Positions 1 to 6,328 of a DNA stretch of 64,000 nt are shown piece after piece (positions within the stretch are counted from its first letter, which is position 1; each line of letters begins with the position of its first letter). The notes under the pieces were generated by a model, which worked only from the letters and a program-made list of their open reading frames with translations, did no database searches and was not told the origin of the DNA. The translations under genes were made by a program, and so were the position numbers. Origin of the DNA: Polaromonas sp. JS666 (GTDB taxonomy: Bacteria; Pseudomonadota; Gammaproteobacteria; Burkholderiales; Burkholderiaceae_C); the NCBI RefSeq assembly GCF_900103405.1, contig NZ_FNHX01000002.1:376496-440495 (forward strand). The letters run 5' to 3'.

Positions 1-66
1 AAATTCGCCGCGAGCCCCTTCCGGCGCGGCTCAAGCGGAAAGTGGCTCGTCAGCAGCCACACCAAC

Positions 67-140
67 GCGGGTGTAGTTCAATGGTAGAACGGCAGCTTCC
101 CAAGCTTCATACGAGGGTTCGATTCCCTTCACCCGCTCCA
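67..140 (+). tRNA. tRNA-Gly (anticodon CCC)
   Basis: A full cloverleaf can be folded: a 7-bp acceptor stem GCGGGTG/CACCCGC, D arm GTTC/GAAC, anticodon loop TTCCCAA giving CCC, T arm AGGG/CCCT with TTCGATT loop, and an encoded CCA end. It closely matches the known E. coli glyU type. One pair of the anticodon stem is broken: GCAGC faces GCTTC, giving a C-U mismatch at positions 28-42, where close relatives are expected to have GCTGC. The distal end of the integron array starts about 75 bases downstream. Confidence 0.93.
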
Positions 141-216
141 TATCTCTGTAATTGATTGATTTCTTTCAAGAATGGCGACCGCGCTGGCCGCCGTTGCGGG
201 TCCATTCGACGAGCCT

Positions 217-223
217 GTTAGAC
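217..223 (-). repeat. Half attC core (distal end of array)
   Basis: GTTAGAC matches GTTRRRY and contains the stop codon of the adjacent cassette gene, as in the other cassettes. No matching RYYYAAC site is visible between here and the tRNA, so this attC seems truncated or decayed. Confidence 0.5.
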
Positions 224-502
224 AGGATCGCTCACTTCATCGATCGATTTGACTTTCAGATCACCGTCAAATCTGCCAGCCATGTACGCAGACAAACAAT
301 CTGAGAACTCGTCGAGGAGCGCCAACCCTTTCGGGTCGTGGTCGTTCTCGGCGGTACGTGTGAGTCGCGAACCGTCCCAGGCGCATGTAACGTTCGCGTG
401 CCATTTGCGATGTTCCGCAAACTCCTTCGCGATATCGATGGCAGCCTCCGAGCCAGCATCCTTCGGAACACTATCGCATACGAGAACGGCTCGATAGATC
501 AT
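218..502 (-). CDS. Integron cassette 5: hypothetical protein (94 aa)
   Basis: I do not recognise this protein. It opens with a hydrophobic strand-like stretch (MIYRAVLVCDSVP) followed by an acidic, helix-like segment and a region rich in D/K/E, so it looks like a small soluble alpha/beta protein. The ATG touches the attC core GTTTAAC at 503-509, and the stop codon TAA is inside the next core at 217-223, so the gene fills the cassette completely. There is no room for a cassette-encoded ribosome binding site. Antisense frames in the same interval look like shadows. Confidence 0.6.
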   Translation of the reverse strand: MIYRAVLVCDSVPKDAGSEAAIDIAKEFAEHRKWHANVTCAWDGSRLTRTAENDHDPKGLALLDEFSDCLSAYMAGRFDGDLKVKSIDEVSDPV

Positions 503-559
503 GTTTAACGTGTGAGCTCAGCGGACGGCGAAGCCGTCCGCTGGAGCGACCAGTTAAAC
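503..559 (-). repeat. attC site (57 bp) between cassettes 4 and 5
   Basis: GTTTAAC at 503-509 and GTTAAAC at 553-559 are perfect complements. Between them lies a 10-bp perfect stem AGCGGACGGC/GCCGTCCGCT with a GAA tip. 57 bp is the short end of the usual attC size range. Confidence 0.88.
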
Positions 560-1021
560 ATGATTGCCACGATAACTGCGCCTCTCAAAGTAGCCACGCG
601 TGAATGGCCTGAAATGTTGGTCTTCATCGAGTTGAATGCCGAGCGGGAAAAGGATTGTGGCCAAGTCGGCTTCCTCCTCTCCTGCTTCAAAGGTCGCTAC
701 TACTGACCCGGCAAGATATTGCGCTCCGGTGTTTTGACACGATCCACCGAAACACTCGACCTCTACGTAGACAAGCCAGGACTCAGGAAAGTGGTTTGAT
801 AGCGCCGCCAAGCCCGACCTGACTTGGTCTGCTTGGTCAAGGATGCGCTCCCATTCCGCATTCCCATCGGCTGGATGAAGGTCGCCTTCATCCGGGCAGC
901 GAAGGATGTAGCCATTGAACTGCTGCTCTTCGTGCTTCAACTGGCAAAACGGCCAAGTCTCTAACGCGACCTCGGCCGCCCGAGGATCGAGTGTCACGAG
1001 GCCCGTGAAACGGTAGCCCAT
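554..1021 (-). CDS. Integron cassette 4: hypothetical protein (155 aa)
   Basis: An unrecognised acidic protein with no signal peptide or membrane segment. It has a beta-rich start (GYRFTGLVTLD), a middle region LVYVEVECFGGSCQNTG that suggests a strand, and a C-terminal DEDQHFRPFTRGYF segment. The pattern resembles small immunity or antitoxin-like cassette proteins, but no family assignment is supported. The ATG lies 3 bases from the core GTTTAAC at 1025-1031 and the TAA stop lies inside the core GTTAAAC at 553-559, so the reading frame spans the cassette from core to core. Confidence 0.62.
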   Translation of the reverse strand: MGYRFTGLVTLDPRAAEVALETWPFCQLKHEEQQFNGYILRCPDEGDLHPADGNAEWERILDQADQVRSGLAALSNHFPESWLVYVEVECFGGSCQNTGAQYLAGSVVATFEAGEEEADLATILFPLGIQLDEDQHFRPFTRGYFERRSYRGNHV

Positions 1022-1024
1022 GAT

Positions 1025-1102
1025 GTTTAACGTTTGACATGAGGGGCGACCGCAAGCAAGCGAAGCTTGCTTGTGGACGTCCCCTCGATGGAAGGGTTAG
1101 GC
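1025..1102 (-). repeat. attC site (78 bp) between cassettes 3 and 4
   Basis: The site is bounded by GTTTAAC (1025-1031) and GTTAGGC (1096-1102). Inside, GAGGGG/CCCCTC and AAGCAAGC/GCTTGCTT complementary segments give the imperfect hairpin expected of attC. Confidence 0.85.
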
Positions 1103-1103
1103 G

Positions 1104-1568
1104 TCACTTTACAACCCGCGTTAAGTGCATTGCTCCGCGCGTAAGCGATGCAGACAAACGCCACTCCGACCCCTCCGGAGCAACATAGATTTCTGCCAAG
1201 CTTTCGTCTTCCCCGCGCGTGTCTAGCCGCACGCGCTTGAAGTGATGGCGGATTAGCCACAGCACTCTGTGATAGCCCGATATGACCATTTCCTCAGCGC
1301 TGGGCGGAATAGCGGCCTCAGCAACGAGACGCTGCTGCTCCAGAACCCACGGTGGCTTGGCACCAGTCTCGATGAACGCGTAGAAGCCTTCCCAGCCCTC
1401 GGGCTCGGGCCAAGCTTGCTTGTAGAGCGTGCGCTCCTCCCCTGACATTGCCTTGAACCAGGGCACCCACGCATGCCAGTAGTCCTCTCCGGCACCCATG
1501 CGCCAGCCGATACTGCCCCAAGGAATTTTCGGGAACGCGACCCAGACCGGCCTTTGTGCTTCGCTCAT
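1104..1568 (-). CDS. Integron cassette 3: hypothetical protein (154 aa)
   Basis: An unrecognised soluble protein with many Trp residues (WVAFPKIPWGSIGWRM near the N-terminus, WHAWVPWFK, WPEPEGWEGFYAF). The second half contains YHRVLWLIRHHFKRVRL followed by a predicted strand AEIYVAPEG. The ATG is 3 bases from the degenerate core GCCTAAT at 1572-1578, and the stop is just short of the next attC. The Trp-rich N-terminus could be a packed scaffold, but I would not assign a role. Confidence 0.62.
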   Translation of the reverse strand: MSEAQRPVWVAFPKIPWGSIGWRMGAGEDYWHAWVPWFKAMSGEERTLYKQAWPEPEGWEGFYAFIETGAKPPWVLEQQRLVAEAAIPPSAEEMVISGYHRVLWLIRHHFKRVRLDTRGEDESLAEIYVAPEGSEWRLSASLTRGAMHLTRVVK

Positions 1569-1571
1569 GAC

Positions 1572-1659
1572 GCCTAATGTAGAAATGACCGGACCACCAA
1601 CACTTGCGGCGAAGCCGCCTCCTGCTGCTGTGGATCCGTGTCGATTGAAATGTTAAGCC
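1572..1659 (-). repeat. attC site (88 bp) between cassettes 2 and 3
   Basis: GCCTAAT (1572-1578, one base off RYYYAAC) pairs with GTTAAGC (1653-1659). A short GGCGGCTTCGCC-type hairpin lies in the middle (GCGGCGAAGCCGCC near 1605-1619). It is the most degenerate of the four complete sites. Confidence 0.75.
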
Positions 1660-1666
1660 TCACACC

Positions 1667-1900
1667 TCAGTCCTCCGAGCCAAGACGCCTTGAAACACGC
1701 GCCCTTACCTTTTCTCTAAGCGCTGAATCGCTGCGAGGGTCCATTCCCTCCGTAACGAACACTCTGTCCGTAAACCCATCGACGTCCTTCGCTAAGGTGA
1801 TGAAGCTCCCGCTATCTCTCGCAGCCTTACTGAAGCCCAAAACAGAGCTCAACTCGGCTAACAGTGCATTCACGGCGGCGGCGTTCGGGTTGTCTTGCAT
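1667..1900 (-). CDS. Integron cassette 2: small hypothetical protein (77 aa)
   Basis: The reading frame is open further upstream into the attC and cassette 1, but the first sensible start is the ATG at 1898-1900, 5 bases inside the cassette from core GCCTAAC (1906-1912). The protein starts MQDNPNAAAVNALLAELSSV and ends in a basic tail (REKVRARVSRRLGSED). It looks helical with an Asp/Gly/Phe-rich middle. No family is recognised. Confidence 0.55.
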   Translation of the reverse strand: MQDNPNAAAVNALLAELSSVLGFSKAARDSGSFITLAKDVDGFTDRVFVTEGMDPRSDSALREKVRARVSRRLGSED

Positions 1901-1905
1901 GTGAG

Positions 1906-1965
1906 GCCTAACGTTTGACTTAAGCGGCCTGCCGAAGGCAGGTCCGCTTGAAGGAAGGGTTAGGC
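1906..1965 (-). repeat. attC site (60 bp) between cassettes 1 and 2
   Basis: GCCTAAC (1906-1912) and GTTAGGC (1959-1965) are perfect complements. An interior hairpin AAGCGG...CCGCTT encloses CCTGCC/GGCAGG, giving the two-arm attC fold. Confidence 0.88.
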
Positions 1966-2421
1966 CTCGGGCGCATTTACCTGCCACACAGTTCGACGAC
2001 GCTCCAAGACCTTGTGGCAACGAAAGCAGCTTAGGCGAGGAAGGCTGTAGCTGCGTTCTCTCGCCGCCTCGGGGTTCTCGCTGCCCCAGTAGATTTCCAT
2101 AATTCCTGGGGTAGCAGACTGGACGGCCCTATGGCCACAGTGGTCGCAGATTACAGCTTCGATGAACACTCGATAGAGCTGCCCCTGAAAGCGCAGAAGT
2201 TCATAGAGCCATACGCGATCGTAGGCGAAACCCAGCGCAGAGACTATCTCCGGGTAGTGCTGGTTGGACGCTACTTTGCGAGCCAAAAGGTCCGGCACTG
2301 GGAGTCTCTTGCCCTCGAATACTGGTTCGCTCCAAAGCGCCTGCCACGCTGCGGACGATGGAACATACAGCGGTTGCCCATCGACAAGCAGCTCTTCAAC
2401 TCCACTGTGGTGGACGTGCAT
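1960..2421 (-). CDS. Integron cassette 1: hypothetical protein with zinc-ribbon-like cysteines (153 aa)
   Basis: This is the first cassette next to the platform. Two Cys pairs, CDHCGH in the middle and CFRCHK near the C-terminus, separated by roughly 40 residues, suggest a zinc ribbon or knuckle. The rest shows a Trp/Leu-rich helical region (AWQALWSEP, VWLYELLRFQGQLYRVFIEAVI). I do not recognise a family. The ATG is 6 bases from core GCCTAAC at 2428-2434, and the TAA stop is formed by the attC core at 1959-1965. Being proximal to attI it should be the best-expressed cassette if a promoter survives. Confidence 0.62.
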   Translation of the reverse strand: MHVHHSGVEELLVDGQPLYVPSSAAWQALWSEPVFEGKRLPVPDLLARKVASNQHYPEIVSALGFAYDRVWLYELLRFQGQLYRVFIEAVICDHCGHRAVQSATPGIMEIYWGSENPEAARERSYSLPRLSCFRCHKVLERRRTVWQVNAPEA

Positions 2422-2427
2422 TGCGAG

Positions 2428-2484
2428 GCCTAACGTAATTTAGACCGCAAAACCTGCGGCTTAACTTGGCGGCTGAGGTTTAAC
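2428..2484 (-). repeat. attI-like recombination region
   Basis: Three RYYYAAC motifs in direct orientation are seen: GCCTAAC at 2428-2434 (cassette junction), GCTTAAC at 2459-2465 and GTTTAAC at 2478-2484. The last two are both followed by TTGG. Unlike attC there is no opposed GTTRRRY partner, which fits an attI site with integrase-binding direct repeats. Confidence 0.55.
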
Positions 2485-2539
2485 TTGGTCATAAAAATCG
2501 TCCGAAAGCCTCCTGTTTATTGGGTTTCCGGTATATGCA

Positions 2540-2555
2540 CCGTATTTTCATACAG
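2540..2555. promoter_or_regulatory. Possible LexA box upstream of intI remnant
   Basis: CCGT-N8-ACAG with an AT-rich core, one mismatch from the LexA consensus CTGT-N8-ACAG, lies 14 bases before the intI ATG. Integron integrases are known to be SOS-controlled through such sites. Only motif evidence. Confidence 0.4.
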
Positions 2556-2569
2556 TTATAAATACTTCC

Positions 2570-3075
2570 ATGAAACCCGGCAACCCACCGCTGCAATCGA
2601 CCCGCTTGCTCGACCAGGTCAGGGAGCGGATTCGCTGTCTTCACTATAGCTTCAGCACCGAGAAGCTCTATGTGTACTGGGTGCGTTTTTTCATCCGCTG
2701 GCATGGTTTGAAGCATCCGCGCGACATGGGGGCGAAGGAGGTTGAGGACTTTCTGACTATGTTGGCCACGGAACGCAAGGTTTCAGCATCCACACACAAC
2801 CAGGCCCTGAGCGCGTTGCTGTTCTTATACCGGGAGGTGCGTGGCGTCGATCTGCCCTGGCTTGACAACATCAACCGACCGACCCGCGCAGTGGCATAGA
2901 GCGCCGTCATCATCTGTATGAAGAGCGATTGCAGCGCAGCCTGAAGCAGGCGGTCAAGCTTGCCGGCATCGTCAGGCCGGTATCGGTGCACACGCCACCT
3001 GCTTTGAGGGTCTTGAAACCAGGTAAGGGGGCCGTCACGCGTGCCGGATCGCGAGGTCAGGAAGCGGGTCACTGA
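2570..3075 (+). pseudogene. intI: Integron integrase IntI, broken
   Basis: The first 109 codons encode the N-terminal SAM-like DNA-binding part of an integron tyrosine recombinase ([58 protein letters not shown]), ending at a TAG at 2897-2899. Immediately after, in another frame from 2905, comes RHHLYEERLQRSLKQAVKL, which matches the region before the catalytic HxLRH box of IntI. Thus about 100 codons are deleted and the frame is lost. The text then reads VHTPPALRVL, so the HxLRHxxAT box and the catalytic Tyr segment also seem lost in a second deletion. No active recombinase can be made. Confidence 0.88.
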
Positions 3076-3187
3076 AAAGTGTTATGGCCAGCGCTGGCCA
3101 TCTCTCGATGCCGTTGAAGAGATCTGCAGGCGTCTTGTCGCATACCTGGCGCCCAGGAGGGGCGCACTTACGGGGTCAGCGGAATGA
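3058..3187 (+). pseudogene. Unidentified C-terminal coding remnant
   Basis: A frame opening VRKRVTEKCYGQRWPSLDAV and ending at TGA 3185-3187 has protein-like composition, without an obvious start. It overlaps the end of the intI remnant and runs up to the convergent LysR gene. It could be the tail of a lost transposase (some IS630-type tails look similar) or of another gene. The identity is open. Confidence 0.3.
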
Positions 3188-3192
3188 GCGCT

Positions 3193-4095
3193 CTAACGGC
3201 TCTGATTTCGACGAAATTCAACCGCCAGGTTTTCTTGCAGGCCGTCCACCACAGCTTGAAGTTTTCCCAGGTATGGCGCCCTGATGAGTGCGATCTGCAT
3301 CTGTAAATCCAGGCCGCGCACGCTGATGGCGCGTAACCCTGACCGCTTCAAACTTGCTGCCTTGCGTTTAGGAAGCATCCCGATACCCAGGCCTCTTTCG
3401 ATAAGCGATGCCTGCAGGGCCATGTCGTGGACCTCCGCTGAGATACGGAGTTGCGAGCCATCCTTTTCTACTGCGCCACGCAAAGAGGCGCGTGATCCGC
3501 ACAGGGTATCCGGCGTGAGGATCCAGCCGAACCTATTTAGCTCGCCAAGGGAGGGAGTTCTTGGCAGAGCCAGGTTGCGCGAGGCAAGAAAGACAAGGTC
3601 GTCGCGCGCCAATACCGGGCCGGGCAACATGGCCAAGCTGTCTCTCGCTCCTGCCACCATGACAAGGGCGGCGTCCAGCTCGCCTTTGTCCACTTTTGGA
3701 ATGAGTTCGTTTGTCCATCCCGCAGTCAATCGCAGGTTCAGGTCCGGAAAATTTTGCTTCAGATATTGAAGGCTGCTTACCACGCCGGATTCCGCCAGGG
3801 CATGCGCTATTCCAACCCTGAAATCACCGGCTGGCGTTGCGTCTGTGGCGACTGCGTTCTTCAGTTCCTCAAACGCGGCAAGAACCTTTCTGGCGTGCCC
3901 CAACACCGCCAGACCAGTGGCGGTCAGACGCGCCGGCTTTGCGCGACGATCCAGCAGCGTGGTGCCGAGTACTTCTTCCAGGCGCTGCAATTGCCGCGTG
4001 ACAGCTGGCTGCGTCAACGGAATGCGATTTGCGACCGCTTGAATTGAGCCTGTTTCAGCAAGAAGAACAAGGGCTTTTAACTCGGCGAGCATCAT
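3193..4095 (-). CDS. LysR-family transcriptional regulator
   Basis: At 300 aa this is the usual LysR size. Residues 4-62 hold the winged HTH (LVLLAETGSIQAVANRIPLT, then QPAVTRQLQRLEEVLGTTLL), and residues from about 90 onward form the periplasmic-binding-like effector domain. The gene is divergent from the oxidoreductase at 4193 with a 97-bp shared promoter region, so it probably regulates that gene and itself. Two consecutive ATGs occur at the start, and the first is taken. The inducer is unknown. Confidence 0.93.
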   Translation of the reverse strand: MMLAELKALVLLAETGSIQAVANRIPLTQPAVTRQLQRLEEVLGTTLLDRRAKPARLTATGLAVLGHARKVLAAFEELKNAVATDATPAGDFRVGIAHALAESGVVSSLQYLKQNFPDLNLRLTAGWTNELIPKVDKGELDAALVMVAGARDSLAMLPGPVLARDDLVFLASRNLALPRTPSLGELNRFGWILTPDTLCGSRASLRGAVEKDGSQLRISAEVHDMALQASLIERGLGIGMLPKRKAASLKRSGLRAISVRGLDLQMQIALIRAPYLGKLQAVVDGLQENLAVEFRRNQSR

Positions 4096-4109
4096 GCATC
4101 CTTGGAATA

Positions 4110-4133
4110 CAAATTATCAAAATAATGAATTTG
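4110..4133. promoter_or_regulatory. Candidate LysR operator
   Basis: An imperfect palindrome with outer arms CAAATT/AATTTG and inner ATTAT/ATAAT lies between the divergent LysR gene and oxidoreductase gene. It contains the T-N11-A pattern typical of LysR sites. Confidence 0.4.
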
Positions 4134-4192
4134 ATTAATGTCAGTCACTGAAGGATAGTGCATCGCCTGGACAAAACCAACAGGAGAAAAGC

Positions 4193-5200
4193 ATGAAATC
4201 CATGGTGATCGAAAAGAATGGGTTTGACGGACTGAAGTTGATCAGCCGGGAAGCTCCCCTGCCGGGGCCTCGGCAAGTTCTTCTGCGGGTCAGGGCGGTC
4301 GGGCTGAATTACCGCGACGTTGAAATAGTGCTCGGTTCCTATCACACGCCTTTCAAGTTTCCGCTCGTGCCGATGTCGGACTGCTTGGGGGAAGTGATTG
4401 AGGTAGGGAAGAACGTCACACGGGTGAAAAAAGGCGACCGGGCCGTTGTGGCATTTTGGGAAAGGTGGCACGACGGTTCCTTTGATGCGAGTGTCGCGGG
4501 AGCGCCGCTGGGCGGCCCTTCAGACGGTGTTTTGAGTGAGCAGTTTCTGACAAGCGAAGACAGGCTTGTGGTGGTGCCGCCGGAAATTAACGACATCGAG
4601 GCGGCGAGCCTTCCTTGCGCCGCATCCACGGCCTGGAATGCCCTTGTCACTTCTGGAGGCGTAAAGCCGGGTGAGGTGGTACTGGTGCAGGGAACCGGCG
4701 GGGTGTCCTTGTTTGCAATGCAGTTCGCCGAGATGGCGGGTGCCCAGGTTGTGATTACTTCTGGCAGCGATGAGAAGTTGGAGAAGCTCACCACGCCGGG
4801 TGTATTGGGGAAAGTAAATTACAAGAGATATCCCAACTGGTCGGCCGAGATTCTCAAACTGACGAACGGCCGGGGTGTCGATCACGTTCTCGAGGTCGGC
4901 GGCCCCCAAAGCTTCGAACAGTCGCTGAAATCGATCCGCCCAGGAGGCCAAATTAACGTGATCGGCTATCTGGGCGGCGTTGATGGGGGATTCAATCCCC
5001 TGGATATTTTCCGCAAGCAGGCGACCGTTCGAGGAATTCCGGTCGGTTCACGCCGAATGCTGCAAGAACTGGTCCAGGCGATGGCATCGACGAAGACAAA
5101 ACCGATGATTGATTCCGTCACCCACTGGACAAATGCCGCGGAGGCGCTTCAGCACCTCCATTCGGGAAAACATTTTGGCAAGGTCATTTTGTCTTTCTGA
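4193..5200 (+). CDS. MDR-family NAD(P)-dependent alcohol dehydrogenase / quinone oxidoreductase
   Basis: 335 aa. The N-terminal GroES-like domain (RVRAVGLNYRDVEIVLG, PMSDCLGEVIEVG) is followed by a Rossmann domain with GTGGVSLFAMQFAEMAGA near residue 165. The medium-chain dehydrogenase fold is clear. The Cys-rich structural zinc loop is not visible, so either a catalytic-zinc-only or a zinc-free quinone-reductase type is possible. AGGAGAA precedes the ATG by 6 bases. The substrate is unknown. The LysR gene next to it is the probable regulator. Confidence 0.88.
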   Translation: MKSMVIEKNGFDGLKLISREAPLPGPRQVLLRVRAVGLNYRDVEIVLGSYHTPFKFPLVPMSDCLGEVIEVGKNVTRVKKGDRAVVAFWERWHDGSFDASVAGAPLGGPSDGVLSEQFLTSEDRLVVVPPEINDIEAASLPCAASTAWNALVTSGGVKPGEVVLVQGTGGVSLFAMQFAEMAGAQVVITSGSDEKLEKLTTPGVLGKVNYKRYPNWSAEILKLTNGRGVDHVLEVGGPQSFEQSLKSIRPGGQINVIGYLGGVDGGFNPLDIFRKQATVRGIPVGSRRMLQELVQAMASTKTKPMIDSVTHWTNAAEALQHLHSGKHFGKVILSF

Positions 5201-5298
5201 GTCATTTCGTTCAGGCAAGCCAATTTGCGACCTTGCCACCAGAATTTATCCCGATTGTTCTAAAAATCGGAGGCAGTGGGTCGGCGACTTAGGGCCTG

Positions 5299-6276
5299 TT
5301 ACCGCATCACGATGATGGCGATGCCGAGCAGTGTCAGGCCGCTGCCGGCCAGCGTGACCGCCGTGATCCTGTCCTGGTTCTTGAACAGCAGGTGGCTGAG
5401 CGGAAACACCAGGATGGGCGTGCACAAGGTCACCAGCGTGGCGACGGACAGCGGTATGTAGCGCATGGCGCCTATGACGCAGATTTGCGCGGAAATCGTC
5501 GAGACGCCTATCAGCGCAAAAAACGCCACACCGCCGCGGTCGGCCGTGCGCAATCGTTGCATGATCTCGCGCTTGCCGGCGCTGAACAGCAGGTGCAGCG
5601 CCAGGCCGCTGAGCGCCCCGACCAGCGCGCCCAGCACGGGTTCGTTCCAGCCGCGCACGGCCGAGCCCCTGAGCACATTGCCGATGGCATAGGCCATGGA
5701 GCTGCCCACGCCCAGCAGAAACACCGACTGCATCACGCGCCCCATCGTCCGCTGCGCCACGCTAGACTTGAGGGCCGCGGGCGCGGGGCCGCCGTCGGGC
5801 GGCATCACGACCACCGCATTGCGGCGCGAGAAGAAACCGGGCTTGTAGCTCACCAGCATCAGGCCGGCGATGGTCATCAGCATGCCCAGCGCCGCCAGCA
5901 CGCTAAGGCGCTCGCCCAGCAGCAGCCAGGCCATCAGGGCGGTAAACAGCGGGCTGCTGATCTGGAAGATGCTGGCCTTGGCCGGGCCGAAGCGCACGAC
6001 GGACTCGTAAAAGAAAAAGCGCCCCAGGTAGGTGGCAAAGGCGCCCGCCGCGGCGAACAGCCAGAAGGCCTGGGCGTTCCACAGCAGCGCATCGCCGCGC
6101 AGGCCCATCTGCACCGCAAAGGCCAGTGCGGAGAAAACGACGTTGGCGGTAGTGGCGACCAGAAAGCCCAGGCCGAGGTCCAGCCTGTGGGAGGCCAGCT
6201 TGGTGAGCAGGATGGACGCGGTGAAAAGCAGCAAGGCGGCGCCGGCCAGCAGGTAGCCCAGGTAGGTGTCAGACAT
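5299..6276 (-). CDS. EamA/DMT-family transporter
   Basis: 325 aa with about ten hydrophobic segments in two EamA repeats: residues 5-140 (ending LSVLAALGMLMTIAGLMLV) and residues 190-325 (SVATLVTLCTPILVFPLSHL, ALGIAIIVMR-like end). A longer, Pro/Gly-rich cytoplasmic linker separates the repeats. It is the last gene of the minus-strand phthalate group, 52 bases after the decarboxylase gene, and may export a metabolite or import substrate. The substrate is not defined by sequence. Confidence 0.88.
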   Translation of the reverse strand: MSDTYLGYLLAGAALLLFTASILLTKLASHRLDLGLGFLVATTANVVFSALAFAVQMGLRGDALLWNAQAFWLFAAAGAFATYLGRFFFYESVVRFGPAKASIFQISSPLFTALMAWLLLGERLSVLAALGMLMTIAGLMLVSYKPGFFSRRNAVVVMPPDGGPAPAALKSSVAQRTMGRVMQSVFLLGVGSSMAYAIGNVLRGSAVRGWNEPVLGALVGALSGLALHLLFSAGKREIMQRLRTADRGGVAFFALIGVSTISAQICVIGAMRYIPLSVATLVTLCTPILVFPLSHLLFKNQDRITAVTLAGSGLTLLGIAIIVMR

Positions 6277-6328
6277 CCAACCTCATTTTGTTGTCTTGTG
6301 CGGAAAAGCGCGCGCCTTGCAGCCACAC

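Larger units (their letters stand above)
217..3075 (-). mobile_element. Degraded sedentary chromosomal integron: five cassettes, attI-like region, broken intI
   Basis: Short minus-strand genes are separated by sites bounded by the integron core consensus RYYYAAC at one end and GTTRRRY at the other (503-559, 1025-1102, 1572-1659, 1906-1965), with a half site at 217-223. An integrase remnant at 2570-3075 points the opposite way, which is the normal intI/attI/cassette geometry. Cassette order from the platform is 1960-2421, 1667-1900, 1104-1568, 554-1021, 218-502. No resistance gene or known cassette function is visible. The broken integrase suggests a frozen array. Confidence 0.85.

Noticed and set aside
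1638..1904. Plus-strand 88-codon frame over cassette 2
   Set aside because: It is antisense to the cassette orientation and starts inside the attC. The minus-strand 77-codon frame fits the cassette better, though the choice is not certain.
2131..2433. Plus-strand 100-codon frame inside cassette 1
   Set aside because: It opposes the cassette orientation and its end falls outside the core boundary, while the minus-strand frame runs exactly core to core.
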